Source of the DNA: Vulcanimicrobiota bacterium
Lineage (GTDB): Bacteria > Vulcanimicrobiota > Vulcanimicrobiia > Vulcanimicrobiales > Vulcanimicrobiaceae
Direction: 5' to 3'
Length of the DNA: 64,000 nt
NCBI GenBank assembly: GCA_013036105.1
Contig: JAAXCX010000003.1
Coordinates: forward strand, 62,001-126,000
A program made the position numbers and the translations under genes. The notes under the pieces are model-generated. The model saw only the letters and a program-made list of their open reading frames with translations. It was not told the DNA's origin and made no database searches. Of the stretch, positions 44,854-54,468 are shown one piece after another (within the stretch, counting starts at the first letter, position 1; every line of letters begins with the position of its first letter).

Positions 44854-46620
44854 CTAAGCGCGCGCGGTTTCTTCGGCGTAAAGGCGTCCTATCGGAGCTG
44901 CGTAACGACGCTCGACGACCCGGCGCTTGACTTTTAGGGTCGGCGAAAGCTCGCCGTCTTCTATCGTGAGATCGCGCGGCAGCACGGCGATGCGCCGCAC
45001 CTGTTCGAACGTCGCCAAGTCAGCCGTTTGCCGGCGCACTTGATCGGTCATGAAAGCGATCACGTCGCTGCGTTCGGCCATGGTTCCGGGTTGCACATCG
45101 GCCGCAATGCCGAGTTCCTGGCGCACCAAGTCCCAGTTCGGCGAAACCAGCGCCACCGGATGCGCGCGGCCTTCGCCCGCGATCAACACCTGGCTGACGT
45201 ACACGGACCGTTTGATCGCCGATTCCAGACGCGCCGGAGCGATGAATTTTCCGCCAGACGTTTTGAAGAGCTCGTTTTTGCGATCGGTAATGCGCAAGAA
45301 TCCGTCGCTGTCCAGTTCGCCGACGTCACCGGTGTGATACCACCCGTCTTTCAACGCTTCGGAAGAAGCCGCAGGGTTGTGATAGTAGCCCAGCATCACG
45401 CCGGGTCCGCGAACCAATATCTCGCCGTCGGGAGCGATCGCGATCTCGACGCCCGGAATCGGCTTGCCGACGGTTCCGTAGTGGTTGTCTCCAAACGTGT
45501 TGACGGTGACGACTGGTGAACATTCCGTCGGGCCGTATCCTTCAACGATGGGAATATCGCAGCCGAGCATCGTCATCGCAACGTCGAAGTGCAGCGGCGC
45601 CGAACCGCTGACAAAAAATACGAGCTTGTCCAAACCCAGACGCGGACGGATCTTGCGCAACACGAGCGAGTGCGCGAGACGGTACTGCAATGAAAGCGCG
45701 GCGCCGGGATCTTTGCCGCGCACTTTCGCAGTCATGTAATCGCGTCCGACGTTCAGCGCCCACGGCACGATCCTGCCTTGCAAGCCGCCTTCGGATTTCG
45801 CCGCGCCGACGATGCGCGCGATGACGCGTTCGAAGAGACGCGGAACGGCCGTCATGGTGACCGGATGCACGTCGCGGAGATCGTCGAGCAGTTTGTCGAC
45901 GTCGTGCGCGATGTAGTGGTGCATCCCCCGGAGCATGTAGCCATAGAGAATCATATGCTCGTAGATGTGCGAGAACGGCAAGATCGAGAGTACGTTCGAA
46001 CCGGCCGACAATATATCGAACGTATTGCTGAACGAGGACTCTGCGTTGAATGCGACGTTGTCATGCGAGAGCATCACGCCCTTCGGCTCGCCGGTCGTGC
46101 CGGATGTGTAGATCAGAACAGCGAGATCATCCGGTTTGAGCGCCGCTTCCCACTGCGCGGCGAGTCCTCGACCGCGGTCCTCGAACAGCGCGAGCGAATC
46201 GGCGCCGCCGTTCTGGAAGACGATGACCGGCGCGGCGGTCAGTTCGCGCACGCGGGCCGCCAATTCGGCCGAGCCGGTGAAGATGAGCTTTGCGTCCGAG
46301 TCCCGCAGGATGAACGAAACTTGGTCGGAGGCTTGCGTCGGAAAGATCGGCACGACCACGCAGCCCGCAAAGAGTATCGCGAAGTCCGCGATGATCCAGT
46401 CGACGCTGTTCACCGCCATTAGTGCGACGCGGTCTCCGGCTTGCAGACCGGATGCGCGAATCGCATTCGCTAGAGTCTCCACGCGTTCGATCACCTGCTT
46501 CGAGGACGTCGCCTTCCAACCGGTACCGTCGCGTTCCAGCAGCGCAGCTTCGCGCGGCTGCTCTAGGGAACGGCGGATAACCGCCGGCAAAGTTTCGCGC
46601 GGCGGCAGCGAGGACTGCAT
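44854..46620 (-). CDS. AMP-dependent acyl-CoA synthetase (long-chain fatty acid type)
   Basis: 588 aa. The adenylate-forming signature is LIYTSGTTGEPKGVMLSHDN at about residues 170-189; VEGYGPTECSPVVTVNTF and GWYHTGDVGELDSDGFLRIT are the A5 and A7-like motifs; ITDRKNELFKTSGGKFIAP is the hinge and linker. It matches the FadD15-type long-chain branch. It activates fatty acids to acyl-CoA for degradation or lipid synthesis. Followed by the PadR gene; the overlap suggests read-through. Confidence 0.9.
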   Translation of the reverse strand: MQSSLPPRETLPAVIRRSLEQPREAALLERDGTGWKATSSKQVIERVETLANAIRASGLQAGDRVALMAVNSVDWIIADFAILFAGCVVVPIFPTQASDQVSFILRDSDAKLIFTGSAELAARVRELTAAPVIVFQNGGADSLALFEDRGRGLAAQWEAALKPDDLAVLIYTSGTTGEPKGVMLSHDNVAFNAESSFSNTFDILSAGSNVLSILPFSHIYEHMILYGYMLRGMHHYIAHDVDKLLDDLRDVHPVTMTAVPRLFERVIARIVGAAKSEGGLQGRIVPWALNVGRDYMTAKVRGKDPGAALSLQYRLAHSLVLRKIRPRLGLDKLVFFVSGSAPLHFDVAMTMLGCDIPIVEGYGPTECSPVVTVNTFGDNHYGTVGKPIPGVEIAIAPDGEILVRGPGVMLGYYHNPAASSEALKDGWYHTGDVGELDSDGFLRITDRKNELFKTSGGKFIAPARLESAIKRSVYVSQVLIAGEGRAHPVALVSPNWDLVRQELGIAADVQPGTMAERSDVIAFMTDQVRRQTADLATFEQVRRIAVLPRDLTIEDGELSPTLKVKRRVVERRYAAPIGRLYAEETARA

Positions 46621-46654
46621 CGTTTCGGCTTCGCCGCCGAATAGGGCTCTCTTG

Positions 46655-47296
46655 CTATCGGAGCACGAGGTATTGCGCTAGCGCGTCGATACGCCGCGGC
46701 GTGAATCCGGAGACGTCCGCAAGCTCGTCCAGTGAGGCAAACGGGCCGTTTTGCGCGCGATAGGCCACGATGCGCTCCGCCAGCGTCTGACCGAGTCCGG
46801 GCACCCGCGCGAGTTCGCCGGCGCTTGCGGAGTTCACATTGAGGCTCATTCGGAGACGGGCGCGCTTCTTTCGCGCGATCTTGCGCGAGCGGGGCGCACT
46901 CTCGCCGGTGCGCGGAACGCGGATCTCTTCGCCGTCTTGCACGATCTCCGCGAGGTTCACAGCGGCGCGGTCGGCCGCATTCGAAAAGCTTCCCGCCTTC
47001 TCGACGGCGTCGTTCGCTCGCGCGCCGGGCGGAACGCGGTAGAGTCCGGGATGCCTGACTTCGCCGGCGACGTAGACGACGAGCTGCGGTGCGGGTCTCG
47101 ACTTCGCACGACCGTGCCCTTCGACTCGCGCGCACGCGCGCTGCTCAGGATGACAACCCGCCTCGCCCACCATGACACCAGGGGAGCCCGCGACAACGGG
47201 GGCTCTCGCCGAGATAGCGGGCGGCCGCGGCGCCGGATGCAAAAAAGCGAGCGCGACCAGGATAACGGCTGCGCCCGCGATAGCCAGAATTTTCAC
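46655..47296 (-). CDS. comEA: Competence protein ComEA (SLBB plus helix-hairpin-helix)
   Basis: 213 aa. An N-terminal membrane helix ([17 protein letters not shown]) is followed by a linker, an SLBB domain ([20 protein letters not shown], from residue 72) and a C-terminal double helix-hairpin-helix ([20 protein letters not shown]). ComEA binds incoming double-stranded DNA on the outside of the membrane and hands it to ComEC. Residues 48-62 of the linker ([15 protein letters not shown]) are the translation of a REP-like repeat, which must have entered in frame. comEC lies 5 kb to the right and is interrupted. Confidence 0.9.
   Translation of the reverse strand: MKILAIAGAAVILVALAFLHPAPRPPAISARAPVVAGSPGVMVGEAGCHPEQRACARVEGHGRAKSRPAPQLVVYVAGEVRHPGLYRVPPGARANDAVEKAGSFSNAADRAAVNLAEIVQDGEEIRVPRTGESAPRSRKIARKKRARLRMSLNVNSASAGELARVPGLGQTLAERIVAYRAQNGPFASLDELADVSGFTPRRIDALAQYLVLR
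47118..47179 (-). repeat. REP-like repeat inside comEA
   Basis: On the minus strand TGTCATCCTGAGC, a GC-rich palindromic middle, then GTCGAAGG (47118-47155). A partial second unit, GTGTCATGGTGGGC, is at 47166-47179. Same unit as in the inverted repeat at 33015-33164. Confidence 0.7.
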
Positions 47297-47325
47297 ACCG
47301 TACGTTCACGCCGGAACGCGAGCGA

Positions 47326-47347
47326 GGAAAGGGTTAGCGCCCTTTCC
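47326..47347 (+). other. Perfect hairpin in the leuS leader
   Basis: GGAAAGGG, loop TTAGCG, CCCTTTCC: 8-bp perfect stem in the 72-bp space between comEA and leuS starts, 21 bases before the leuS ATG. No T-run follows. It may affect leuS translation; no T-box features are seen. Confidence 0.5.
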
Positions 47348-47368
47348 GGCCCTATATGGGTGATTCCG

Positions 47369-49834
47369 ATGGCCGACGCGTACGATTATCGAGCCGTAGA
47401 ACAAAAGTGGCAGCAGCGCTGGGACGAGCAGGCCACCTTCCGCGCGCGCGAAGACGTGGAGAAGCAAAAATACTACGCGCTGGAGATGCTTCCGTACCCA
47501 TCGGGCGATCTGCACGTCGGCCACGCGAAAAATTATTCGCTAGGCGATGCGATCGCACGCATGATGCGCATGCTCGGCTACAACGTCATCCATCCGATGG
47601 GCTGGGATGCGTTCGGCTTGCCGGCCGAAAACGCGGCGATCGCGCACGGGGCCGATCCGGACAAGTGGACGCGGGCAAACATTGCGAACATGCAGCGTCA
47701 AGTCCGGCTGATGGGAACCAGCTACGACTGGTCCCGCGAGATTACGACCTGCGAGCCGGAGTATTACCGCTGGAATCAGTGGCTCTTCTTACGCCTCTAC
47801 GAACACGGCCTGGCGTACAAGCGCGAGGCGCCCGTCAACTGGTGCCCGCACGACCACACGGTGCTGGCAAACGAACAAGTGATCGACGGTCGCTGCTGGC
47901 GCTGCGAACATTTGGTCGAGCGCCGCAATCTGTCGCAGTGGTTTCTGAAGATTACGGAGTACGCGGACCGGCTGCTCGACGATCTCGAGAAACTGGATGG
48001 CTGGCCCGAGCGCACGCGCACGATGCAGCGCAACTGGATCGGGCGCAGCGAAGGCGCTCAGTTCACCTTCGCCGTCGAGAACTCCGAAGAGCGCATCAGC
48101 GTCTTCACCACGCGGCTGGATACGCTGTTTGGCGCCACATATCTGGCAGTTGCGCCCGAACATCCCACCGTTTCGAAAATCGTCACCAAGAAACAGCGCG
48201 CCGCGGTCGAGCAGTTCGTGCAAAGTCTGCGTTCCAAATCGGAGCTCGAACGAACGAGCCTCATGGAAAAGGAAGGCATTTTTACCGGCGCCTATGCGAT
48301 CAATCCGCTTTCGCACGAACGCGTGCCGATCTGGGTCACCAATTATGTGCTCGCCGAATACGGCACGGGCGCGGTGATGGGCGTGCCGGCGCACGATCAG
48401 CGCGATTTCGAGTTCGCGCGCAAGAACGCGCTGCCGGCCGCAATGGTGGTCGCGCCGCCCGGTGCCGACGTCAGCGCTCCGCTAAACGAAGCGTTTCTGG
48501 AAGACGGACGGCTGATCGCAAGCGGCGATTTCACCGGCATGTCGAGCGCGCGCGCGCGCAAAGCTATCGCAGACCGGCTCGTCGCGCTGGCCTTAGGCGA
48601 GCCCAAAGTCAATTACCGTCTTCGCGACTGGCTCGTCTCACGCCAGCGGTATTGGGGAACGCCGATTCCGATCGTCTATTGCGAAAAGTGCGGCGAGGTG
48701 CCGGTACCCGACGATCAGCTCCCCGTCTTGTTGCCGGCCGACGTTCCGATAACCGGCGAAGGCTCGCCACTTGCGAACGATCCGGCATTCAGCAACACGA
48801 CCTGCCCCACATGCGGCGGTCCGGCGAAGCGCGAGAGCGACACGATGGATACGTTCTTCGAATCGTCCTGGTATTATCTGCGTTATCTCGATCCGCACAA
48901 TTCGGGCAAACCCTGGGATCAGGAGATTGCGCGTTACTGGATGCCGATCGATCAATATATCGGGGGCGCGGAGCATGCGGTGCTGCACTTGCTCTACTCG
49001 CGTTTCTTCTATAAATTCTTTCACGACCGCGCTTGGGTCACAGGCGCCGACGAACCGATCACGCGGTTGTTCCATCAGGGCATGGTGCTCTACAACGGCG
49101 AGAAAATGAGCAAGTCGCGCGGCAACGTGATCGGCATCGACGAGATCGTCGAACGGCGCGGCGTCGACGCGATGCGCTTATTCTTACTCTACGTCACGCC
49201 GCCCGAAGATACGAGCGACTGGACCGACGAGGGCATCAACGGACGCGTCCGCTTCGTCAACCGAGTCTGGCGCGCGTGCGAACCCTTTTTGGCGCGCGCC
49301 CGGCAAGCCGACCCGCGTGCACTTCCGCAAGTTTCGGCCGACGACGAAAAGGCGCTGTTGCGTGCCGTGCACGTGGCCGCGAAGTCGGCCGTTGACGAAA
49401 CGCTCTCCCGGCGCTTTCATTATAATACGACCGTTGCGAAGCTCGACGAATATGTTAACGCGCTCACGACACTCGAACAACGGGCACCGGATTCGCCGGC
49501 AGTTGCCTATGCGGTGCACGCGCTGCCGTTGATCATCGCGCCCTTCGCGCCGCATCTCGCCGACGAGTTATGGGAACAATTAGGTCACACAACGACGGTA
49601 CATTTGGAGCGCTACCTCGAGCCCGACGAACGTGCGCTCGCCGTAGAATCCATTACGCTGGTCGTGCAGGTCAACGGCAAAATCCGCGCGCGCCTCGACG
49701 TTGCGCCGGGCATCTCGGAAGACGACGCATATGCGTTAGCAATCGCTCAGCCGCCGGTGCAAGCTCAGCTCGACGGGAAAGAGATCCGCAAGAAGATTTT
49801 CGTTGCGGACAAGTTACTCAATATCGTGGCTTAA
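47369..49834 (+). CDS. leuS: Leucyl-tRNA synthetase
   Basis: 821 aa from ATG 47369; a GTG three codons upstream is possible, and the much longer open frame is antisense to comEA. Class I signature HIGH-type [16 protein letters not shown] at residues 41-56, KMSKS loop [10 protein letters not shown] near residue 580, CP1 editing domain with [19 protein letters not shown] (threonine-rich motif) and the zinc cluster [15 protein letters not shown]. It charges tRNA-Leu. Ends 4 bp inside the convergent gene. Confidence 0.97.
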   Translation: MADAYDYRAVEQKWQQRWDEQATFRAREDVEKQKYYALEMLPYPSGDLHVGHAKNYSLGDAIARMMRMLGYNVIHPMGWDAFGLPAENAAIAHGADPDKWTRANIANMQRQVRLMGTSYDWSREITTCEPEYYRWNQWLFLRLYEHGLAYKREAPVNWCPHDHTVLANEQVIDGRCWRCEHLVERRNLSQWFLKITEYADRLLDDLEKLDGWPERTRTMQRNWIGRSEGAQFTFAVENSEERISVFTTRLDTLFGATYLAVAPEHPTVSKIVTKKQRAAVEQFVQSLRSKSELERTSLMEKEGIFTGAYAINPLSHERVPIWVTNYVLAEYGTGAVMGVPAHDQRDFEFARKNALPAAMVVAPPGADVSAPLNEAFLEDGRLIASGDFTGMSSARARKAIADRLVALALGEPKVNYRLRDWLVSRQRYWGTPIPIVYCEKCGEVPVPDDQLPVLLPADVPITGEGSPLANDPAFSNTTCPTCGGPAKRESDTMDTFFESSWYYLRYLDPHNSGKPWDQEIARYWMPIDQYIGGAEHAVLHLLYSRFFYKFFHDRAWVTGADEPITRLFHQGMVLYNGEKMSKSRGNVIGIDEIVERRGVDAMRLFLLYVTPPEDTSDWTDEGINGRVRFVNRVWRACEPFLARARQADPRALPQVSADDEKALLRAVHVAAKSAVDETLSRRFHYNTTVAKLDEYVNALTTLEQRAPDSPAVAYAVHALPLIIAPFAPHLADELWEQLGHTTTVHLERYLEPDERALAVESITLVVQVNGKIRARLDVAPGISEDDAYALAIAQPPVQAQLDGKEIRKKIFVADKLLNIVA

Positions 49835-50607
49835 GGGACCTTCGCTCCCATCGAGTCGGTGAGAAGGCGGTAGACGGCATGCATTTGCAAGCGCAACGAC
49901 GACCCTAGCTCGTCCCCTGTTTGAAATGTGTCAAATTCGCCGTTGAGCAAGGTCGAATGCTTCAGGTCGTACTTCATGGTGCCGGTAAAACCGTACCTCG
50001 TAGCGGCAATATCCTTGCCGACCTCAGACCCTTTCACGAAAATTAAGGCATCGTCGCCGTCCCTCGATTTCACGGTGTAATCCGTCGTGCTGTCGCCCGC
50101 CCAGTGCTCTTGCAATTCCCACGAGCTCCCTGGGAAAATATTTTGACCCACTACGGAATAACGGGCCATCAAGGATGCCAGCTGGGCTTCCTCGGGCAAC
50201 AAATCGCGGTACGCTTGCGCAGAGAGAACCAATGATCCCTGAGCGGTAACTCCAACAAGCAATGGCTCCGTCCGGCGTCTCCCCGCCTTCTCCTCGACAA
50301 TCAGTACCAAGCTTCCGTCTCCTAGGACGTGCATCACGTCGACGGTGACGGTCCCTTGTCCGGAGTCTTGCCACGCGACCGGCGTCCCGCCGCCGGCGGC
50401 GCTGTGGTTGAGGTGATCAATGTCAACGCTCGAGTCGTGCGCGGCATCGCCTCCGGCCATGCCACTGACGCGCGCCGACATGTCGACGGAGTACACAATC
50501 CGTCTAATCGGCTTGGAAATGACGGAGCTTATGGTCTTCAGCGGAGTTGCTGACGGCGAAGGCGTGGGGCTTGCTTGCATCGCCGCGGCGAGGATCAGGT
50601 GCAACAC
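49831..50607 (-). CDS. Hypothetical protein, probably exported
   Basis: 258 aa with a short hydrophobic N-terminus ([17 protein letters not shown]), a Ser/Thr/Pro linker and a beta-rich mature domain, with [20 protein letters not shown] and [20 protein letters not shown] patterns that resemble outer-surface or periplasmic beta-structures. No family recognised. It follows the O-methyltransferase with a gap of 18 bp on the same strand. Base composition is lower in GC than its neighbours. Confidence 0.6.
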   Translation of the reverse strand: MLHLILAAAMQASPTPSPSATPLKTISSVISKPIRRIVYSVDMSARVSGMAGGDAAHDSSVDIDHLNHSAAGGGTPVAWQDSGQGTVTVDVMHVLGDGSLVLIVEEKAGRRRTEPLLVGVTAQGSLVLSAQAYRDLLPEEAQLASLMARYSVVGQNIFPGSSWELQEHWAGDSTTDYTVKSRDGDDALIFVKGSEVGKDIAATRYGFTGTMKYDLKHSTLLNGEFDTFQTGDELGSSLRLQMHAVYRLLTDSMGAKVP

Positions 50608-50625
50608 TCGCTTGAAGTTCTTGCC

Positions 50626-51705
50626 TTACGAGCTGAAGCTCCTCGCGACAAGAATCGACTCGGCTGCGGACGTCGGAATGATGCGCTTGACAGCGAGGCC
50701 GGCTTGGCGCAACAACTCCGAATACTCGGCGCGCGTTCGTTCGCGGTCGCGCACCAGCGTGAGCATCTGCATGTCGTTCAGGTTCCCGGCACTCCAGCGG
50801 TTCGGCTTGCCGTCAAGGACCGTTTCGACGACGAGCACGCGCCCGTCGGCCGGCAACTCCCGGCGGATGTTGCGCAGGATCTTTACTGCGCGCTCATCGT
50901 CCCAATTGTGCAGAACGTGACTGAGTACGTAGGTTCGCGCGCCGGACGGCGCCCGTTCGAAAAAGTCGCCGGCCTCAATACGAACGCGTGCGGATTCGGC
51001 GCCGAGAACGTGCGGAGCTCGCGAAATCGCGCCCGGCAGATCGAAGAGGACGCCTTTGGCGTCCGGATAGGCACGCAAGATCGCGCGTAACATCAAGCCT
51101 GCGCCCCCTCCGACGTCGGCGACCGGCGAAGCACGCGAGAAATTGTAGGCATGTGCTACCGCGACACCGTAGAGGGGCGCGACCGACGTCATCGCGCTGT
51201 CGAAGAGTTCGCCCATTTCGGGGTGCGAGCTTGCATATTCAAAAAACCCGCTCCCGTGCACGACTTCGAACGCCGGAACGCCGCTGCGGAGTGTTTCGTC
51301 CAGGCGTTCCCAAGCGCCCAGCTGCCAAGGCTCGCCTGCATAGCGCACGAAGTCCGCGACGCTTTCGCGCGTATCGTTAGCCGCGTAGCGTCCTATCCGC
51401 GTAAGTTCAAATTTCCCACCCGGCACCTCGCGCACGATGTCGTAGCCGGAGAGCAAACGCAATACGCGACGCACGCTTTGTTCGTGCAGATCGAGATCGC
51501 TGGCCAATTCCCCCGGTGTGGCTGAACTGTGGGCCAGCCGGTCCGCGATACCTACTTTGATGATCGCTCGTAGCGCGAGCGCGGGCCATGTCGCCGTCGC
51601 CAGTTCCAGGAGAGCAAACTGCGGCGGCAGCAAACGGCGCCGCAGGGAAGCTGCCCACATGACGAACGGCGTCGACGCGCGTACGAGCGCGAGTGGGATC
51701 TTCAC
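50626..51705 (-). CDS. SAM-dependent O-methyltransferase (Methyltransf_2 type)
   Basis: 359 aa. An N-terminal winged-helix dimerisation domain (IIKVGIADRLA, SVRRVLRLLSGYDIV) precedes a class I SAM domain with VADVGGGAGLMLRAIL, FFERAPSGARTYVLSHVLHNW (the catalytic His in the HNWDDE context) and LVVETVLDG. This is the hydroxyneurosporene/caffeate/antibiotic O-methyltransferase group. The substrate is likely a phenolic or polyketide-type metabolite. GTG start overlaps the epimerase stop (GTGA). Confidence 0.88.
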   Translation of the reverse strand: MKIPLALVRASTPFVMWAASLRRRLLPPQFALLELATATWPALALRAIIKVGIADRLAHSSATPGELASDLDLHEQSVRRVLRLLSGYDIVREVPGGKFELTRIGRYAANDTRESVADFVRYAGEPWQLGAWERLDETLRSGVPAFEVVHGSGFFEYASSHPEMGELFDSAMTSVAPLYGVAVAHAYNFSRASPVADVGGGAGLMLRAILRAYPDAKGVLFDLPGAISRAPHVLGAESARVRIEAGDFFERAPSGARTYVLSHVLHNWDDERAVKILRNIRRELPADGRVLVVETVLDGKPNRWSAGNLNDMQMLTLVRDRERTRAEYSELLRQAGLAVKRIIPTSAAESILVARSFSS

Positions 51706-52640
51706 CGGGTTACCGGCAGCGCATCCTTAAAATACTCATACGTTTCGCGAATTCCATCGCTCAGCTCCGTACCGGGAGACCAGCCCAGCTCTTTCTTTGC
51801 GAGCGCCCAATCGAATTGCGCGTCGCGCGCGTCGCCTGGACGCTTGGGAGCCTGCTCGGTCGGTGCTTCAAACCCCGATACCTTGCAGAGCTCGTCGTAG
51901 ATATGATTCACGCTCGTGCGTTTATTCGTTCCGATGCAATACATGCCGCCGCTGCCGCGTTCCAACGCTGCGAGGTTGGCGGATGCTACGTCGCGCACGT
52001 AAACGTAATCGCGCGTCTGCTCGCCGTCGGAGTCGATGCGCACACCTTCTTTAGCCAAGAACTTCCCGATGAAGATCGCGATCACACCGGCTTCGCCATT
52101 GGGATCCTGCCGCGGGCCGTACACGTTGCCGTAGCGCAGCGACGTGAATTCGAGCCCGCGCTCGTGTTGGAAGAAGCGCAGGTAGTGTTCGCCGGCCATC
52201 TTCGTAATGCCATATGGCGATTCGGGACGTTGCGGCGTGGTTTCGTTCATCGGCAGGCGTTCCGGCGTTCCGAATATTGCCCCGCTTGAAGCGTAAACAA
52301 TCTTTTGAACGCCGTGGCGGACGGAGTTTTCGAGGATGTTGAGCAGCCCGACGACGTTCACTTGCGCGTCGTAGATTGGATCGCGCGAGCCGATCGCCAC
52401 GCTCGCTTGCGCCGCGTGGTGGCTCACGATCTCCGGCTTGAACTCTTGAAAAATTCGGGCAATCGATTCGTCGCGGATATCCATGTGCATGAATAACGCG
52501 CGAGGGGGGACGTTTTGACGACGGCCGCCGCCATGTTCCCACAGCGCGTCGAGAACCAGCACCTCGTGGCCGGCCGCCAAGTACGCATCGGTCACGTGCG
52601 ACCCGATGAATCCGGCCCCGCCGGTGACCATGATCCGCAT
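51702..52640 (-). CDS. NAD-dependent nucleotide-sugar epimerase/dehydratase (UDP-glucose 4-epimerase-like)
   Basis: 312 aa from ATG 52640 with AAAGGAG six bases before; the open frame continues upstream but antisense to comEC. The NAD loop is VTGGAGFIGSHV at residues 5-16; the SDR catalytic triad shows as YASSGAIFG and the YGITK (Tyr-x3-Lys). RYGNVYGPRQDPNGEAGVIA is typical of extended SDR sugar epimerases. It supplies modified sugars for surface glycans or natural products. Its start codon overlaps that of the divergent comEC remnant by 11 bp. Confidence 0.92.
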   Translation of the reverse strand: MRIMVTGGAGFIGSHVTDAYLAAGHEVLVLDALWEHGGGRRQNVPPRALFMHMDIRDESIARIFQEFKPEIVSHHAAQASVAIGSRDPIYDAQVNVVGLLNILENSVRHGVQKIVYASSGAIFGTPERLPMNETTPQRPESPYGITKMAGEHYLRFFQHERGLEFTSLRYGNVYGPRQDPNGEAGVIAIFIGKFLAKEGVRIDSDGEQTRDYVYVRDVASANLAALERGSGGMYCIGTNKRTSVNHIYDELCKVSGFEAPTEQAPKRPGDARDAQFDWALAKKELGWSPGTELSDGIRETYEYFKDALPVTR

Positions 52641-53394
52641 TGCAGCTCCTTTAATTCTTGCCGTCTCGTCGCAGTTGCGATACGTGCCGGAACGTTCCCC
52701 GCTTTTGCTGTTAGGCGCCGCTGCCACGTTGGGCGCGGCCGCCGCGCAGCCTTTTTCCCCGGAGGCGCGCGGATTGACGCTGTGCGCATGCGTCGTGCTC
52801 TGCGGCTGGATTGCGCTCGCACGTTCGTCGCTTCTGCCGCTTCGCGCGTGCGCTGCGGTCGCCCTGGCGGCGGGTTGGTGCGTGGCGGCATTACACGTTT
52901 CGGCCCAGCCGCCCACGCTTTCGGGAAAAACGGCGCGTTTTGCGTGTACCGTTCTCGATCCGAATGGCGCTCAAAACGACGGCAGCGCTTTTATTTGCGC
53001 GGCAGACGACGGAGCGAAGCTGGCCGTCACAACACGAGGATCGCTTCCGCACGCGGGCGCTCGCGTGCTCCTGCGCGGACGGGTCGAATCTTTTGATTTA
53101 CCGCGCAATCCCGGCGAACCGGACCAGCGCGCGATCGAGCGCGAGCGCGGTATCAGCGCTCGCATGGGCAACGCGCGAATTCTTCGCCTCCTTCCTCCCG
53201 GCGCGCCGACGCTTGATGTGCTCATCGCAAAAGCCCACGAATGGGCGCTCGCGCAGCTTCGCGCGCGTCTTTCCGAGCCGTCGGCAACGATTTTGGCAGG
53301 CGAACTCTGGGGCGAGCGTTCGGCGCTGCCGCCCGAGCTGCGAACGGAGTTTCAAGAAACGGGAACGGTGCACGTGCTCGTCACCGCGGGATAG
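52630..53394 (+). pseudogene. comEC: 5' fragment of comEC, cut by the Cas1 element
   Basis: 254 codons survive. The N-terminal helices and the OB-like domain are visible (GARVLLRGRVESFDLPRNPG, and RAIERERGISARMGNARI), and then the start of the competence domain: LAGELWGERSALPPELR and FQETGTVHVLVTAG. In intact ComEC the last four residues continue as AGLH(L/V), the start of the first conserved helix, but here a TAG follows directly. The missing part, over 450 residues including the channel, must lie beyond the right end of the inserted DNA or be lost. ComEC is the DNA uptake channel, so natural transformation should be blocked. Confidence 0.88.
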
Positions 53395-53523
53395 GAGACA
53401 GGACGCCCGAAAACGAGGCCCCCCCTGTGCCGGGAGTGAGGCGGTTGGGTCGCTTAGCGCCTAGTGGCGGGGCACTATGCCTAGAAGCCGCGCGGCTTAC
53501 ACCCAGGCCGCGCGGGTTCGGAC
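53395..53523. repeat. Palindrome-rich left terminal region of the element
   Basis: Non-coding 129 bp between the comEC break and the first element gene. It holds TAGTG-GCGGGG-CACTA (53462-53477), a perfect 14-bp palindrome AAGCCGCGCGGCTT (53485-53498) and a second CCGCGCGG 20 bp after the first (53488 and 53508). This is a candidate terminal inverted repeat or integrase-binding site; part may serve as a terminator for the gene at 53524. Confidence 0.6.
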
Positions 53524-54420
53524 TTATCGAAGGGTTTCAAGATCGGGCGGCTGGTTCAGGAGAGCACAGAGCGTTAAATACCCTAACGCAATGCCACTCA
53601 GCCGAACTGCAAAGTGATTGGCGGTCAATGCGCCAGCGCTTCCAATCGTTTGAAACTGTCCGAATAACCAACGAACTGGTTCAGGGTCGGCAGTTACTTC
53701 GCCAGGAACAAAAAGTCTTCCGATTGCGTCTCTCGTTGGGCTTGAATCAAAGCTTGGGTCTCCAAAGCCGCTGGTCTTGTGACGAAATCTTACAATACCG
53801 AGCTCGTCAAGCAACAATGCGTCGTCATAGCGTAGAACCACCTCATTGAGAGCCTCGAAGTGGCACCGAATCCATGCGACCAGTTTAGCCTGCATCTGAA
53901 TACGATCGGCCTCAGTCGCAATTTCATCGATCTTAACCGGAGGCACTGCTTCCTTTACAAAATAAATTAGCGCGAGCTGACGTAAGTGCGTTGGACGAAG
54001 ATAATTTAACGCGTCAGTTGCCATGTCGATTACAGCTGAAGACGACGAGTCGCTCTTGCTCTGCAGGGCTAACGCCACGAGCTCCGCTAGGTTTCCATGA
54101 ACCAGAGAATCAGAACTGTTAGCGCCAATTCGGGTCGCCTTCGAAAGAATCGTTTGGATAATAGGTTCATTGAGGCGGCTATCTGCATCGCGAGATAAAA
54201 TGTGGCCATTGTTTATCTCGCGGGCTAGAGTCGAATCAATAGAACTGATATAATCACCGATGTTCACTATAATGGTTTGCTGTGTCGCAGCAGGAAAGAA
54301 CTTGCGCTCCTCATCCACGTTTTTTAAACCTGCGCCAAAAAGCTGTGGGACTCGGGCTTTTACCCAGTCGCTGGTAAGGTTGGCCGCAATGGCTATCCCG
54401 AGAAGGGTCAGTGGGTCCAA
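53524..54420 (-). CDS. Unknown protein associated with the restriction genes
   Basis: 298 aa. N-terminal hydrophobic stretch (LTLLGIAIAANLTSDWVKA) followed by a mixed helical protein with YISSIDSTLAREINNG and RYDDALLLDELGIVRF. The C-terminus contains a second hydrophobic segment (LSGIALGYLTLCALL). It recalls LPO_1073/Vpar_1526-type proteins that are seen near restriction systems, but I cannot confirm it. Lower GC than the chromosome. It follows the Mrr-like gene by 48 bp on the same strand and is the last gene before the element terminus. Confidence 0.5.
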   Translation of the reverse strand: MDPLTLLGIAIAANLTSDWVKARVPQLFGAGLKNVDEERKFFPAATQQTIIVNIGDYISSIDSTLAREINNGHILSRDADSRLNEPIIQTILSKATRIGANSSDSLVHGNLAELVALALQSKSDSSSSAVIDMATDALNYLRPTHLRQLALIYFVKEAVPPVKIDEIATEADRIQMQAKLVAWIRCHFEALNEVVLRYDDALLLDELGIVRFRHKTSGFGDPSFDSSPTRDAIGRLFVPGEVTADPEPVRWLFGQFQTIGSAGALTANHFAVRLSGIALGYLTLCALLNQPPDLETLR

Positions 54421-54468
54421 TTTCTCGCCGTCATCGACATTCAGCTATGAACTATCGTATTCATTCGG

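Noticed and set aside
47326-47347. T-box riboswitch before leuS
   Set aside because: The space is only 72 bp, with one plain hairpin and no T-box consensus or antiterminator pair.
46751-47368. 206-residue N-terminal extension of LeuRS
   Set aside because: It is antisense to comEA, is rich in Arg, and the family start is at 47369.
53241-53849. Plus-strand frame across the comEC junction
   Set aside because: It is out of frame with comEC, and its second half is antisense to the gene at 53524; low-complexity Arg-rich sequence.
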